Counted from the stretch's first letter, positions 25,418 to 34,573 are shown. The stretch is 63,476 nucleotides of DNA from an uncultured Bacteroidota bacterium (GCA_903844645.1 CAIMUP010000058.1:1-63476); one strand, 5' to 3'. Made by a program: numbers and translations. The notes: generated from the letters alone by a model not told the origin.

Positions 25418-25530
25418 TGTTTAGAGGAATTCTGATACCTGATAAAACGGCTTCGAGAGAGGGAAAGGATACTTAAATAATGGAGCAGAGGTTGCCGATT
25501 CAATGAAAAAATATTTCCTGTTTTCCGATG

Positions 25531-25795
25531 CCTCTAAATGTTGGTATTTGGAGGTATTTCTACTTAGCGGATGCTCCAAATGTTGATTTTTGGAGGTATT
25601 TCTACTTAGCGGATGCTCCAAATGTTGATTTTTGGAGGTACTTCTACTTAGCGGATGCTCCAAATATTGACTTTTGGAGGTACTTCTACTTAGCGGATGC
25701 TCCAAATATTGACTTTTGGAGGTACTTCTACTTAGCGGATGCTCCAAATGCAGACTTTTGAAAAGAATCCTACTTTCCTTTGCCTCCAAATGTCG
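25531..25795. repeat. 21-bp array 6 (6 units of 42 bp)
   Basis: Units of exactly 42 bp start at 25531, 25573, 25615, 25657, 25699 and 25741, with a partial seventh at 25783. Each is two different 21-bp halves: GCTCCAAATGTTGATTTTTG and GAGGTATTTCTACTTAGCGG. CTCCAAA and TTTGGAG within a unit are inverted, giving a stem. It lies downstream of the coxA terminator. Confidence 0.92.
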
Positions 25796-25978
25796 TTTTC
25801 AGATGATTTTTGAAGTTTGAATTGTTTTTGGAACTGAATGTTGATAAGTTAAAGTTTTGCCATTCCTATCCTAAAAAGCAAAATAAATGGAGATAAAACT
25901 TTTGAATGTATTGAATAACCGAATTAAATGTCGTACTTTGCAGCCACAGAAAAATTTAGATTATTAAAAAATAATATT

Positions 25979-26932
25979 ATGAATACAGGATTTCATCCTT
26001 TCAAAAATTTTGTCCTTACAAGTTGCCAGGGCAGCAAAGTAAAATTAGGTCGCGTTGGCGAGTATCTGTTTATCGGCTTGACCGAGAATCATGGCGACAG
26101 TTTTATCAACGTTGTTTTGATAGAATTTACCCCCTTCCGAACCGCCTATAAAGCGGATTATCTGGCTCGCCAAACAACTCCCGGAGCACAACATGGGTCG
26201 GTTGTTTTGAAGAACCAGGTGATGGGGGAAATCCATAGCCACGATTTAGCCGTTTGGGATAACGGAATTCAAAGTCATTTCCTGAAGGGAACTGCGGAAT
26301 ATGCCGCCATATTTCCTTACGGACATTCTAAGATGTTTGAAGGCGGCGTGGATGATCAGTTGGTCGAATTCGCTGCCATCATTGACAGGATGGATCCTTA
26401 CTCCGTACTGTCCACCATTCAGGCAGCCATGGGGACGAAATATGGGATCGCTTTCGGAGCCCAATTTGTATTGGGAGAAAATAAAATCGGGGTCAAAACA
26501 ACCGCCTCCAACTTGGCTACCGAATACGATATTTATGGAGATAAAATCTTTAAAATCTATGGCGAATTGGTGCATCAATATGGAGCTAATGAAGACATCC
26601 TCGGCTTGTATATTGATAAGTTTGAATTGATGAGCAGACCGGAAGATAATGTCATCACCCAAACCGTTGCCAAACATACCATCGCCGAAATCGCCGTTCG
26701 TACCCGCCTGGCAGACGAAGTACTGACCATCATTAATCTTGAAGCCACGGATTTGAAGTTCTTCGTCGTCCGCAAACCAGGCGAAGCACACGGGATATTT
26801 GTCATCGTCCCCGCCGGAGCCACCATGTCCTTCCCACGCTCTGCCTTCGGCAATATTTTATATAGATATTTTATGGTCGAAAACGACAGCCTGACCGCCA
26901 TCGGTCGCTTCGAAATAACCTTCCCGAACTAA
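25979..26932 (+). CDS. Hypothetical protein, no signal peptide
   Basis: 317 aa from the ATG at 25979. The frame is open from 25928, but the upstream part contains a promoter-like TACTTTGCAGCC (25933-25944), so the later ATG is preferred. I do not recognise the family. It is rich in beta-prone stretches (VGEYLFIGLTENHGDSFINV, KFFVVRKPGEAHGIFVIVPA), has no membrane segment and ends in a strand-like RFEITFPN. It is on its own transcription unit between array 6 and the outer-membrane protein gene, 45 nt before it. Confidence 0.7.
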   Translation: MNTGFHPFKNFVLTSCQGSKVKLGRVGEYLFIGLTENHGDSFINVVLIEFTPFRTAYKADYLARQTTPGAQHGSVVLKNQVMGEIHSHDLAVWDNGIQSHFLKGTAEYAAIFPYGHSKMFEGGVDDQLVEFAAIIDRMDPYSVLSTIQAAMGTKYGIAFGAQFVLGENKIGVKTTASNLATEYDIYGDKIFKIYGELVHQYGANEDILGLYIDKFELMSRPEDNVITQTVAKHTIAEIAVRTRLADEVLTIINLEATDLKFFVVRKPGEAHGIFVIVPAGATMSFPRSAFGNILYRYFMVENDSLTAIGRFEITFPN

Positions 26933-26977
26933 ACGGTTAGAGGTTTATGGTTTGAAATTTGATCCCTAAAAATAGTG

Positions 26978-27748
26978 ATGAAATTACCCAGAATACTAAT
27001 CCTCCTTCTCCTACTATCCACCGAAATCAACGCCCAAACTTTGTATGTAAGCGGTATGTTTGGGATGGGAGCGAACAGCGGTCCTATGTTGTTTTATAAT
27101 CCTGGAAGCACTACCCTCGCCACCGGATTCTCTGCCCTGATAGGCGTACCGGTTTACCAGCAAAAGATTAATATAGAATTGGAATATGCCCATCATGCTA
27201 CCGGTTTCAAACAGGGTGGCAGCAATCCTATCGGTTCATTTTCCATTAACCGTTCCGAATTGATGCCTGCTATAAAAATATTTTTTGGACAGACCCAGTA
27301 TTCCTTTTATGCCAAGCTGGGCATCGTCCTCGATTTCGGGGGAATGGTGGAGCAAGATAGGATTTTTGCCGTCTTCGATTCCATTCCGAGGCTGCCCGAT
27401 CCCGCCCATCCCGAGATATTTTATACCACCGCCATTACCCAAGGAAAAATGGCGGTTGGCGCAACATGGGCATTGGGATATAACTTTAAATTGACCCATC
27501 AGCTATCCGTTTTCGCGGAGATGAATTATATCGGATTCCAATGGACAGCTACCCATGCCGAGGTCGTGGAATCCACCAACAGCAACTTGGCTAATTATAC
27601 CATCGAACAAAAGCAAACCGATTACAGCGAGAGTCCTTCCATCTATCATTATCCGAGTCAGCCCTCACAAAAAAGCGTTCCCGCCAATAACTTCAGCAAT
27701 ATCGGGGTAGGAGTGGGGCTTACTTTTTATTTCGGGAAGGGGCTTTGA
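26978..27748 (+). CDS. Outer-membrane beta-barrel protein
   Basis: 256 aa from the ATG at 26978 (a GTG at 26975 is an alternative). The signal peptide is MKLPRILILLLLLSTEINAQ. Alternating strands follow, such as INIELEYAHHATGF, YSFYAKLGIVLDFGG, and QLSVFAEMNYIGFQW, with the terminal strand NIGVGVGLTFYFGKGL ending near an aromatic residue, as barrels of the OmpA/OmpW size do. Function unknown; it may share a transcript with the preceding gene (45-nt gap). Confidence 0.75.
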   Translation: MKLPRILILLLLLSTEINAQTLYVSGMFGMGANSGPMLFYNPGSTTLATGFSALIGVPVYQQKINIELEYAHHATGFKQGGSNPIGSFSINRSELMPAIKIFFGQTQYSFYAKLGIVLDFGGMVEQDRIFAVFDSIPRLPDPAHPEIFYTTAITQGKMAVGATWALGYNFKLTHQLSVFAEMNYIGFQWTATHAEVVESTNSNLANYTIEQKQTDYSESPSIYHYPSQPSQKSVPANNFSNIGVGVGLTFYFGKGL

Positions 27749-27768
27749 GAGAAGAATCGTAACTCGAG

Positions 27769-27817
27769 TCGTCGTTTTATTGCATTCCCCAAAAAGGGGA
27801 ATATCATAAAACGAAGA
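27769..27817. repeat. Dispersed two-stem hairpin, copy B
   Basis: Outer stem TCGTTTTAT/ATAAAACGA (27772-27780 with 27806-27814), asymmetric TGC/ATC internal loop, inner stem ATTCCCC/GGGGAAT with an A5 loop. Same architecture as copies A, C, D and E. It lies 23 nt after the outer-membrane protein stop. Confidence 0.75.
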
Positions 27818-27976
27818 ATAAAATTCATAATCTGACAAGAGAATAACGAATCAAAACGGAAGCATTTTTCCCATTTTGCCTGTAAATAGAGCCGCAGGTG
27901 TTTGATTTCTTTTTTGAGATAATATGGATTAATGAACAATATTTATGAATAAGGCTTGTATGTTGAGTTATTTTAG

Positions 27977-27984
27977 TATATTTG
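27977..27984 (+). promoter_or_regulatory. -7 promoter box of the RRM protein gene
   Basis: TATATTTG followed by CCGCC matches TAnnTTTG, 25 nt before the ATG at 28010. Confidence 0.7.
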
Positions 27985-28009
27985 CCGCCTAATTAAATAA
28001 TATATTAAC

Positions 28010-28354
28010 ATGAGAATTTTCGTAGGTGGTCTTCCCTATAGTACAGAGGAAGGCGAAGTAAGGGAGCATTTTGAAAAGTTCGGTACAGTTGCTTCTGTAA
28101 AAATTATTACCGACAAAATGACCGGTCGTAGCAAAGGTTTTGGCTTTGTCGACATGGAAAACGATGAAGAAGCCAATAAAGCGATGTCCGAATTAAATGG
28201 ATTGGAACTTGATGGTAAAAAATTAACCGTAAATGTTGCGGAAGAAAGAAAACCAAGGGAAGCTGGTAGCGGTGGTTTCAATCGCGGCGGCGGAAACCGT
28301 GGCGGCGGAGGTGGTGGCTACAACAAAGGTCGTAGCGACAACAACCGTTGGTAA
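28010..28354 (+). CDS. RRM-type RNA-binding protein with Gly/Arg-rich tail
   Basis: 114 aa. One complete RRM: RNP-2 is IFVGGL (~3-8) and RNP-1 is SKGFGFVDM (~42-50). The tail from ~85 is Gly/Arg/Asn-rich (FNRGGGNRGGGGGGYNKGRS), like cyanobacterial Rbp and eukaryotic glycine-rich cold-shock proteins. It is expected to bind single-stranded RNA in the cytoplasm, perhaps in cold adaptation or RNA turnover. It has its own promoter and terminator. The DEAD-box helicase at 61110-63038 has a similar Gly/Ser-rich tail and could be a functional companion. Confidence 0.92.
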   Translation: MRIFVGGLPYSTEEGEVREHFEKFGTVASVKIITDKMTGRSKGFGFVDMENDEEANKAMSELNGLELDGKKLTVNVAEERKPREAGSGGFNRGGGNRGGGGGGYNKGRSDNNRW

Positions 28355-28384
28355 TCTGTTTCGACAGGTTTTCAGAAAAAACTA

Positions 28385-28415
28385 AAGGGAGATATTTTTA
28401 TCTCCCTTTTTTTAT
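28385..28415. terminator. Bidirectional terminator between RRM gene and mlaF
   Basis: AAAGGGAGATA-TTTTT-TATCTCCCTTTTTTT forms a strong stem with T tract on one strand and A tract on the other; it serves two convergent genes. Confidence 0.85.
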
Positions 28416-29161
28416 TTCTTCAACTTCTTCATAATGCGAGAGGCGAAAATGAAGTCATTAAATTCTTTATTGTCCACATCGTAAATTTCGTGGTTGGTAC
28501 CTTCCCACCATACTTTCCCTTTGTGGATATAAACAATGTTTTCGCCCATCTCGACCACCGTATTCATATCGTGGGTATTGATGATGGTCAGTATGTCGAA
28601 CTCCTTTGTAATCTCTTCAATAAGATTATCAATAACGATGGAAGTGCGAGGATCTAAACCAGAGTTGGGTTCATCGCAAAAGAGATACTTCGGTTTCATC
28701 GCGATGGCACGGGCAATGGCAACACGCTTCTTCATCCCGCCACTTAATTCCGAAGGAAAAAGTTTATTGACATTAGGAAGATTAACCCGCTGCAAACAAA
28801 AATTAACGCGGTCTAATTTCTCCTCGCGGCTCATGGTAGAAAACATGTTTAAGCCAAACATAATATTCTTCTCTACATTTAATGAATCGAACAAAGCACC
28901 GCCCTGAAACACCATGCCTATCTCTTGCCGGATGTGTTTGCGCTCCTTGAAATCCATGTCAGAGAAGTTGCGGTCATCATACACTATCTGTCCTTTGTCC
29001 ACTTCATACAAGCCCACCATGCACTTAATCAAAACCGTTTTCCCTGAACCACTGCCGCCAATTACGAGATTCATTTTCCCCTTCTCGAACGTTACCGAAA
29101 CATCTTCGAGAACTTGCTTGTTGCCAAATGATTTGTAGATATTTTTAACCTCAATCTTCAT
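28412..29161 (-). CDS. mlaF: MlaF-type ABC transporter ATP-binding protein
   Basis: 249 aa from the ATG at 29161, which overlaps the mlaE stop as ATGA; the frame extends upstream only into mlaE. Walker A is GGSGSGKT (~35-42), the Q loop is MVFQGGALFDSL, the ABC signature is LSGGMKKR (~139-146), Walker B is YLFCDEP (~159-165) and the H loop is INTHDM. FQGGALFDSL is typical of the MCE-linked (Mla) ATPases, which power phospholipid or sterol-like lipid transport between membranes. The substrate-binding MlaD/MCE partner is not encoded in this window. Confidence 0.9.
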   Translation of the reverse strand: MKIEVKNIYKSFGNKQVLEDVSVTFEKGKMNLVIGGSGSGKTVLIKCMVGLYEVDKGQIVYDDRNFSDMDFKERKHIRQEIGMVFQGGALFDSLNVEKNIMFGLNMFSTMSREEKLDRVNFCLQRVNLPNVNKLFPSELSGGMKKRVAIARAIAMKPKYLFCDEPNSGLDPRTSIVIDNLIEEITKEFDILTIINTHDMNTVVEMGENIVYIHKGKVWWEGTNHEIYDVDNKEFNDFIFASRIMKKLKK

Positions 29162-29898
29162 ATCAATAATAATTGGGTTAATACATAATCCATAAATAAT
29201 ATCAAGACACTCGACCATACTACTGCTCGTGTACTCGACTGCCCCACTTCCAATGCCCCGCCTTCTGTATAGAAGCCTTGATATGCCGAAACCGAGGTAA
29301 TAATAAAGGCAAACATAACCACTTTTATCGAGGCAAAGGTGATGTTATAAGTATCGAAGCCGCTTAATAATCCTCTGCGGAATTCATGCGAATTAATCAA
29401 ACCCGTTATCGAACCAGCCATCCAGCCGCCACCAATACCGACAAACATCGTGATAAGAATTAAGAAAGGAAGGATCAACATAGCGGCAATAATCTTAGGT
29501 AAAACCAAGTAGCCTGATGAGTTGATGCCCATAATTTCGAGTGCATCTATTTGTTCTGTAACACGCATGGTTCCTAATTGTGAGGCAATGCTCGACCCAA
29601 CCTTCCCCGCAAGCACCAAGCATACAACGGTAGGAGAAAATTCAAGAATAACAGCATCGCGGGTAACGATGGCAATGGCATAAATCGGGACTAACGGACT
29701 CACCAAATTATGTACGCTTTGGATGGTGAGCACCGCGCCCATGAATACCGAAATCAAGACGGAGATGCCCAAAGAGCCATAGCCGATGTCTATCATCTCG
29801 AGTTTTATTTGTTTATAATAAACAGAGATTTTCTCCGGCTTGAGGAATAATCCCTTCATGAAAATACAATAACGCCCTATGTGAAAAAGTGTGTGCAT
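29158..29898 (-). CDS. mlaE: MlaE-type ABC transporter permease
   Basis: 246 aa, five to six membrane helices. Family hallmarks are the N-terminal HIGRY, SLGISVLISVFMGAVLTIQ (~59-77), SSIASQLGTMRVTEQIDALE (~107-126) and GYLVLPKIIA. This is the MlaE/YrbE permease of MCE lipid-transport systems. It is translated with mlaF (4-nt ATGA overlap). A minus-strand -7 box at 29917-29924 gives a short leader and supports the start at 29898. Confidence 0.92.
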   Translation of the reverse strand: MHTLFHIGRYCIFMKGLFLKPEKISVYYKQIKLEMIDIGYGSLGISVLISVFMGAVLTIQSVHNLVSPLVPIYAIAIVTRDAVILEFSPTVVCLVLAGKVGSSIASQLGTMRVTEQIDALEIMGINSSGYLVLPKIIAAMLILPFLILITMFVGIGGGWMAGSITGLINSHEFRRGLLSGFDTYNITFASIKVVMFAFIITSVSAYQGFYTEGGALEVGQSSTRAVVWSSVLILFMDYVLTQLLLI

Positions 29899-29916
29899 GC
29901 TTAATTTTTAGAGCCG

Positions 29917-29924
29917 CAAAAATA
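29917..29924 (-). promoter_or_regulatory. -7 promoter box of mlaEF
   Basis: TATTTTTG on the minus strand; back-to-back with the plus-strand box at 29939. Confidence 0.65.
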
Positions 29925-29938
29925 GGAAAATGGTTTTC

Positions 29939-29946
29939 TACTTTTG
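29939..29946 (+). promoter_or_regulatory. -7 promoter box of the LuxE-like gene
   Basis: TACTTTTG, matching TAnnTTTG, 31 nt upstream of the ATG 29978; divergent from the mlaEF promoter. Confidence 0.65.
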
Positions 29947-29977
29947 CGGGCATGAATAAGAACCTACTTTTTGTCTT

Positions 29978-30970
29978 ATGAATCCACAGCCGGAAGAATT
30001 AGAACATCGTATCTTTGAGATAAAAACGGATGCCGATTTCCTCGAATGTGCCTTGTCGATATTCCATTTTCAGGCAGCGAATAATCCTGTTTATCGCGAG
30101 TATATTCAGTTATTAAAAGTCAATCCCGATGCCGTGGAAAGGCTCGATCAAATCCCGTTTCTCCCTATTGAGTTCTTTAAATCTCTTGCCATCATTTCAG
30201 GTACGCATCCTACTGAAATTATCTTTGAAAGCAGCGGCACTACAGGCTCTACACCCAGCAAACATCATGTATCCAAAATAGAATTATACAAAACGAGTTT
30301 CCGCAAAGGCTTTGCGTATTTCTATGGTTCGATCAAGGAGTATTGCATCCTCGCCTTGTTGCCTTCGTATCTTGAACGCGACCATTCTTCCTTGATAGTT
30401 ATGGTGAACGATTTGATTCTTCAAAGCAACAATCCGGACAGTGGTTTTTATCTCCATAATAGATTTGATTTAGTGAATAAGTTAAACAAGTTGAAGGGTG
30501 AATCTAAGAAGGTGTTGCTCCTCGGCGTGTCCTTTGCTTTGTTGGATTTGGCAGAACAGCACGAGTTAAACCTCTCCAATAGCATCATCATGGAAACGGG
30601 CGGCATGAAAGGAAGGCGGCAAGAATTAATCAGAAATGAACTCCACGAAATCCTTTGCAACCGATTCCATACCGCCGCGATTCATTCGGAATATGGGATG
30701 ACGGAACTCCTCTCCCAAGCCTATTCCTTCGGCGATGGCATCTTCCAAAGTCCGCCTTGGATGAAGATATTAATTCGCAATATCAACGACCCGATGTCCT
30801 TCTTATCATCCCAAAAAACGGGCGGCATCAACATCATAGACCTCGCCAATATCTACTCCTGCGCCTTCATCGCCACGCAAGATTTGGGTAAGATTAGCGA
30901 TGATAATTCCTTTGAAGTCCTCGGACGATTCGACAACAGCGATTTGCGGGGATGCAACTTGATGATATAG
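29978..30970 (+). CDS. LuxE-like acyl-activating (acyl-protein synthetase) family protein
   Basis: 330 aa. The adenylate-binding signature FESSGTTGSTPSKH lies at ~83-96, followed by METGGMKGRR (~206) and the EYGMTELLSQAYS motif (~243), as in LuxE and related members of the ANL superfamily. The known reaction is ATP-dependent activation of a carboxylic acid and transfer to a protein thiol. In Bacteroidota relatives the acyl substrate is mostly unknown. The gene is monocistronic, divergent from mlaEF. Confidence 0.82.
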   Translation: MNPQPEELEHRIFEIKTDADFLECALSIFHFQAANNPVYREYIQLLKVNPDAVERLDQIPFLPIEFFKSLAIISGTHPTEIIFESSGTTGSTPSKHHVSKIELYKTSFRKGFAYFYGSIKEYCILALLPSYLERDHSSLIVMVNDLILQSNNPDSGFYLHNRFDLVNKLNKLKGESKKVLLLGVSFALLDLAEQHELNLSNSIIMETGGMKGRRQELIRNELHEILCNRFHTAAIHSEYGMTELLSQAYSFGDGIFQSPPWMKILIRNINDPMSFLSSQKTGGINIIDLANIYSCAFIATQDLGKISDDNSFEVLGRFDNSDLRGCNLMI

Positions 30971-30989
30971 TTATTCTTCTTTTATTTCC

Positions 30990-30997
30990 TAAATTTG
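30990..30997 (+). promoter_or_regulatory. -7 promoter box upstream of 31125 gene
   Basis: TAAATTTG followed by CCCC matches TAnnTTTG; it implies a leader of ~120 nt before the ATG at 31125. Confidence 0.55.
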
Positions 30998-31124
30998 CCC
31001 CTCAAGTAATTTACTTGCTTCCTCCTCTCCAGACATTGTAAACTGGCTCTACAAAGGGACTAATCGGATTCGCTGCATCGCCAAACGAAGTCTAACAATT
31101 CAATTAAATTAAATAATAAATAAA

Positions 31125-31952
31125 ATGAAAAAAGTAAATCTGATTTTAGTAACGTTGATGTTTATCATCAACCAAAAAATTTACCGGACTGCAAGAAGTC
31201 TGACGGTCATTAATCCTATTAATGATGAAAGTAAAACAATCGGTCTTGGCAAGCCTCCCAAAAGAAAAAAAGCCAGAAGCATCCCCTTCATGTTCGGTGG
31301 AATGAAGATTATTTTTGCCGGCAATGACCGCTCCGGCAAGGGTATTTATCTGATGGCGGCACCGAATCCAAACCCTGTCATTACCGCCACTATCAATGCT
31401 CCGGATTCTGCCGAAGGCAAGGCTTTGCTTGCCGAGAGTATCCGCGACAAGGGAGCGAGTACGACGTATGTTACGATACCTCCCGGACAACTCCTTGCCC
31501 TTACTCCGCTTATCGCTGCTCTTCGTGCTGCGGTAGGAGTAGCTGCCGTTGATTATGCCTGGGATCAGTTGAATACAAAGCTCAAATTATTGATGCGGAT
31601 TATACAGGACGAAATGGATTTACTGAAACCTCAAAGCGTGATTATTTGTGTCCATTACGGCTATCACCCAAAGGGTCGTGGAGGGTCTCACGCACAAATT
31701 TTTGGAGGAGAATCAGGTGCTGTTGCAGGAAGTATTGATTTAATATTTCCGATAGGTCAGGATGGATGCTGTTATGATATTAGGCTTTGGAATGTCGCGA
31801 GAACCACCTACACCAGAGCACTTCCGAGCGACGTCGGACATGCCCATATTGACAGCTTGGTTTCCGGTGAAATGCAAAGGGTATCGGTTGCCGAAATCCG
31901 TCATGGATTGCTGGTGAGAGAAAGTCAAATCATAGAAGTCAGAGCAAAGTAA
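31125..31952 (+). CDS. Hypothetical protein with hydrophobic N-terminus
   Basis: 275 aa. The first ~20 residues (KKVNLILVTLMFIINQKIY) are hydrophobic but lack a clean signal-peptidase site, so the location is uncertain. A basic stretch (KPPKRKKARSIP) follows, then beta-rich text with NPNPVITATINAPDSAEG, and a C-terminal half containing ICVHYGYHPKGRGGSHAQIF and GCCYDIRLWNVARTTYTR. I recognise no family. Strong terminator and palindrome elements follow it directly. Confidence 0.65.
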   Translation: MKKVNLILVTLMFIINQKIYRTARSLTVINPINDESKTIGLGKPPKRKKARSIPFMFGGMKIIFAGNDRSGKGIYLMAAPNPNPVITATINAPDSAEGKALLAESIRDKGASTTYVTIPPGQLLALTPLIAALRAAVGVAAVDYAWDQLNTKLKLLMRIIQDEMDLLKPQSVIICVHYGYHPKGRGGSHAQIFGGESGAVAGSIDLIFPIGQDGCCYDIRLWNVARTTYTRALPSDVGHAHIDSLVSGEMQRVSVAEIRHGLLVRESQIIEVRAK

Positions 31953-31963
31953 AAGACTCCAAT

Positions 31964-31997
31964 TTTACTAAAGCTTTGAGCTTTAGTAAAGTTTTTT
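31964..31997 (+). terminator. Rho-independent terminator
   Basis: Twelve-bp perfect stem TTTACTAAAGCT/AGCTTTAGTAAA with TTG loop and a T6 tract, 12 nt after the stop of the 31125-31952 gene. Confidence 0.85.
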
Positions 31998-31998
31998 C

Positions 31999-32056
31999 AG
32001 CCACGAATTCCACGAATTATGGTTTCAATAATTCGTGAAATTCGTGGCTTTTTTTA
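31999..32056. repeat. AGCCACGAATT palindrome, copy 1
   Basis: Two 22-nt arms (31999-32020 and 32028-32049), complementary but for one mismatch, around a 7-nt loop, followed by a T tract. Arms begin AGCCACGAATT. A second copy lies at 43331-43383. It sits immediately behind a complete terminator. Confidence 0.8.
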
Positions 32057-32086
32057 TTTAATCATATTTCTTATTCATGAATTTCC

Positions 32087-32279
32087 TCGACATTAAAGTG
32101 TTCCCCCTCGACATTAAAGTGTCCCCCCTCGACATTAAAGTGTTCCCCTTCGACATTAAAGTGTTCCCCTTCGACATTAAAGTGTCCCCCTTCGACATTA
32201 AAGTGTCCCTCTTCGACATTAAAGTGTCCCCACTCGACATTAAAGTGTCCCCCCTCGACATTAAGATGTCGAGGGGGAA
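32087..32279. repeat. 21-bp array 7 (9 units, inverted last unit)
   Basis: Units start every 21 bp from 32087 to 32255. The core TCGACATTAAAGTGT is joined by a C-rich spacer (CCCCC, with T substitutions). The final unit runs into its own inverse: CCCCCTCGACAT-TAAG-ATGTCGAGGGGG, a 12-bp perfect stem. It fills the 31953-32406 gap together with the terminator and palindrome. Confidence 0.93.
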
Positions 32280-32355
32280 CATATCTGTGTCGTCTTTTTT
32301 TATCTTTAAGAAAGCCCTATTTATCATCACTTTACGCCTTACCCCCTCCGAAGCT

Positions 32356-32390
32356 ATTGCGGCAATGATTTCTTTTTTCCTAATTTTGCC
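32356..32390 (+). promoter_or_regulatory. Promoter block of T9SS beta-helix gene (shared with 60054-60088)
   Basis: A 35-nt block ending in the -7 box TAATTTTG (32381-32388) and GCC. It is identical at 33 of 35 positions to 60054-60088, upstream of another T9SS-secreted protein gene. Confidence 0.65.
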
Positions 32391-32406
32391 ATTCAATAAA
32401 TAATTA

Positions 32407-33690
32407 ATGAAGATGAAAACACGGATACTATTAATCGTAATGCTCGCCATCCTGGGCTTGAGCGGGAAAGCTACAAATGTAAGTGGTGGAATTTTTTCTA
32501 ATACAACATGGATTTTGGTAAATAGTCCATACATCGTTACCGATACCGTGGTGGTATTCCCTGGGGTAACGTTGACTATTGAAGCAGGGGTTGTGGTAAA
32601 ATTTGATACTAATCAGTATCTCGAAATCAGGCAGGCACAACTTATAGCAATAGGTACTGCCTTTGATTCAATAACCTTTACTAGCAATGTTATAACTTCA
32701 AATAATAGTTTTTACCCTGGTATTTATCTAAATGGGGGATCAATGATTACACAAATAAATTATTGTAGTTTTTCAAACGCAAACAAGGCTGTTTATACAA
32801 GTGGGTTTTCTTATACTTTGAATATTAAAAATTCTACCTTTCAAAATAATTATTATGGATTATGGTTTCCCTCAACTTTAAATGTCATAAATATAGATTC
32901 CTGTAATTTCTATAACCATGGATGGGGAGGTATTTTGGGGTATGGTCACTTAACTATAGATCATTGTGAATTTTCAAATAACCTCCAAGGTGCTGTGTTG
33001 GAAGGAGATGCGGTGATGAAAAATTGCATTGTAGATTCTAATAACTATGGAATACTTTCGGTTCATGGTGATACAATAATAAATAATCAGATAAAATATA
33101 ATGGGACAGGAATTTATTTACAAAATGGAGGCTTCCCCCTTGCATACGTTTTTCAAAATATTATTGAATATAACTCTACAGGAATAGAAACATTTAATTC
33201 TAACAACATTATTATATGCAATAGAATTTGCGGTAATACCTCTTTGGGAGTATACTATAATGTTCCTAACAATAACTCAAGTATCCAGAATAACTATTGG
33301 TGTACTACAGATTCAACCACGATAGCTTCTTATATCTATGATGGATATGATAACATAAATTTAGGTCTTTTATCATTTATGCCAATTGATACAAATCAAT
33401 GCTCTCCGCAAATAGTAACTCTTACAAATGAAAAAATTATAGAAAAGAATTCCCTTCTCCTCTACCCCAATCCCTTCTCCACTCAAACAATACTGACCAT
33501 TCAAGGCACCTATCATAATCCCACCTTATTAATCTACAACCTCCTTGGGCAAGAAGTAAGAAGCATACCCATAGGCACAAGCAAGCAAGTAACCATTCCC
33601 CGCGGCAACCTACCCGCAGGTATGTATTTCTATAAATTGATAGAAGATACTAAAGAGGTCATCGGCATCGGGAAGCTGCTGGTGGAATAA
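32407..33690 (+). CDS. T9SS-secreted right-handed beta-helix protein
   Basis: 427 aa. Signal peptide to ~22 (ILLIVMLAILGLSGKA). The body (~25-335) is a series of short strands rich in Asn, Gly, Tyr and Ile (TLTIEAGVVVKFDTNQYLEI, ILGYGHLTIDHCEFSNNLQG, NIIICNRICGN), as in parallel beta-helix (PbH1) proteins. The last ~80 residues (LLYPNPFSTQTILTIQG ..., LPAGMYFYKLIEDTKEVIG) are a type A T9SS C-terminal sorting domain. The mature protein is therefore expected on the cell surface or outside. Possible carbohydrate binding or lyase role, not proven. Confidence 0.85.
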   Translation: MKMKTRILLIVMLAILGLSGKATNVSGGIFSNTTWILVNSPYIVTDTVVVFPGVTLTIEAGVVVKFDTNQYLEIRQAQLIAIGTAFDSITFTSNVITSNNSFYPGIYLNGGSMITQINYCSFSNANKAVYTSGFSYTLNIKNSTFQNNYYGLWFPSTLNVINIDSCNFYNHGWGGILGYGHLTIDHCEFSNNLQGAVLEGDAVMKNCIVDSNNYGILSVHGDTIINNQIKYNGTGIYLQNGGFPLAYVFQNIIEYNSTGIETFNSNNIIICNRICGNTSLGVYYNVPNNNSSIQNNYWCTTDSTTIASYIYDGYDNINLGLLSFMPIDTNQCSPQIVTLTNEKIIEKNSLLLYPNPFSTQTILTIQGTYHNPTLLIYNLLGQEVRSIPIGTSKQVTIPRGNLPAGMYFYKLIEDTKEVIGIGKLLVE

Positions 33691-33703
33691 CAGGGTTTAA
33701 AGT

Positions 33704-34573
33704 TTAAACCTCAAACTCCTCCAACAAACTTTCCAGTTCCGCTACCTTGTCATCGTGCCCCAGTTTGGTATAAGCAAAGATGAGATTGCGAATCATACGC
33801 TGAATAATTTCGACATTCGTGCAGGGCTCGTAGTAGTGCGGATGCGGCTTAATTTTTAATTGCTTAAGGAATTTATCTATCTCGTTTCTCGGAAAAATAG
33901 ACCCCTTGCTGAAGGCATTGATGTAGAATAAAACCTTCACCTCTTGCTCCCCCGGCAACGGTTCAGATGGGTTCTCATTCAGGTATGCCAACACAAAATG
34001 TTCCGGCAGATTCACCCCAAAGATAGGCATCTCCAAGTCCTTCGCCAGCTCCGCATAGATAATCGAAAGCAACAACGGATTACCCTTTTTAGTCTCCAAA
34101 ACAGAGTTGATAAAAGAGTTCTGCGGAGCATGATAATTCGTCGTATTCCCCCCGAAACCATGCCCATCGAAGAAGACATGATTCAGGATGCGAACCTTCT
34201 CCATCGCCGTCAGATGGTCGTTCATTTCTATCCACGCATCGCGATGAATCTCGGCTAATTGCGCCCTTATCTTCGCCTCATCGAGGTCAGGATATTGATA
34301 CCGCGCAATGAGGATGGCACCTTTTAATAAATCAGGAGACTCCTCGCGGCTCCACAGTTTCAGTTCTGCTTTAAGGTTTTGGAATTGGATTTTATGAATT
34401 ATTTCTTCGATATTATGCTGCAAGGTCGGGTCGAAGGAATGTTCCCATGCACTCTCTAAGTAAGGGATTACGGTCGCCCCAAACGATAATATCCGCTCCT
34501 GAATCAGTCTTGATATTTCAGGATCAGGGTCGTCCAGCAGCTTGATTAATGATTCTATTTCTTTGGTATCCAT
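33704..34573 (-). CDS. SirB1-like transglutaminase-fold protein
   Basis: 289 aa. The centre (LNHVFFDGHGFGGNTTNYHA ~130-149, then GNPLLLSIIYAELAKDLEMP and GVNLPEHFVLAYL) is the SirB1 N-terminal signature, a transglutaminase-like fold in which the usual catalytic Cys is not evident. An N-terminal HEAT-like helical region (~1-60) and a C-terminal TPR-like tail (MIRNLIFAYTKLGHDDKVAE) flank it. Biochemical role unknown. It faces the beta-helix gene across a 13-nt gap that contains a small TTTAAA inverted repeat. Confidence 0.78.
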   Translation of the reverse strand: MDTKEIESLIKLLDDPDPEISRLIQERILSFGATVIPYLESAWEHSFDPTLQHNIEEIIHKIQFQNLKAELKLWSREESPDLLKGAILIARYQYPDLDEAKIRAQLAEIHRDAWIEMNDHLTAMEKVRILNHVFFDGHGFGGNTTNYHAPQNSFINSVLETKKGNPLLLSIIYAELAKDLEMPIFGVNLPEHFVLAYLNENPSEPLPGEQEVKVLFYINAFSKGSIFPRNEIDKFLKQLKIKPHPHYYEPCTNVEIIQRMIRNLIFAYTKLGHDDKVAELESLLEEFEV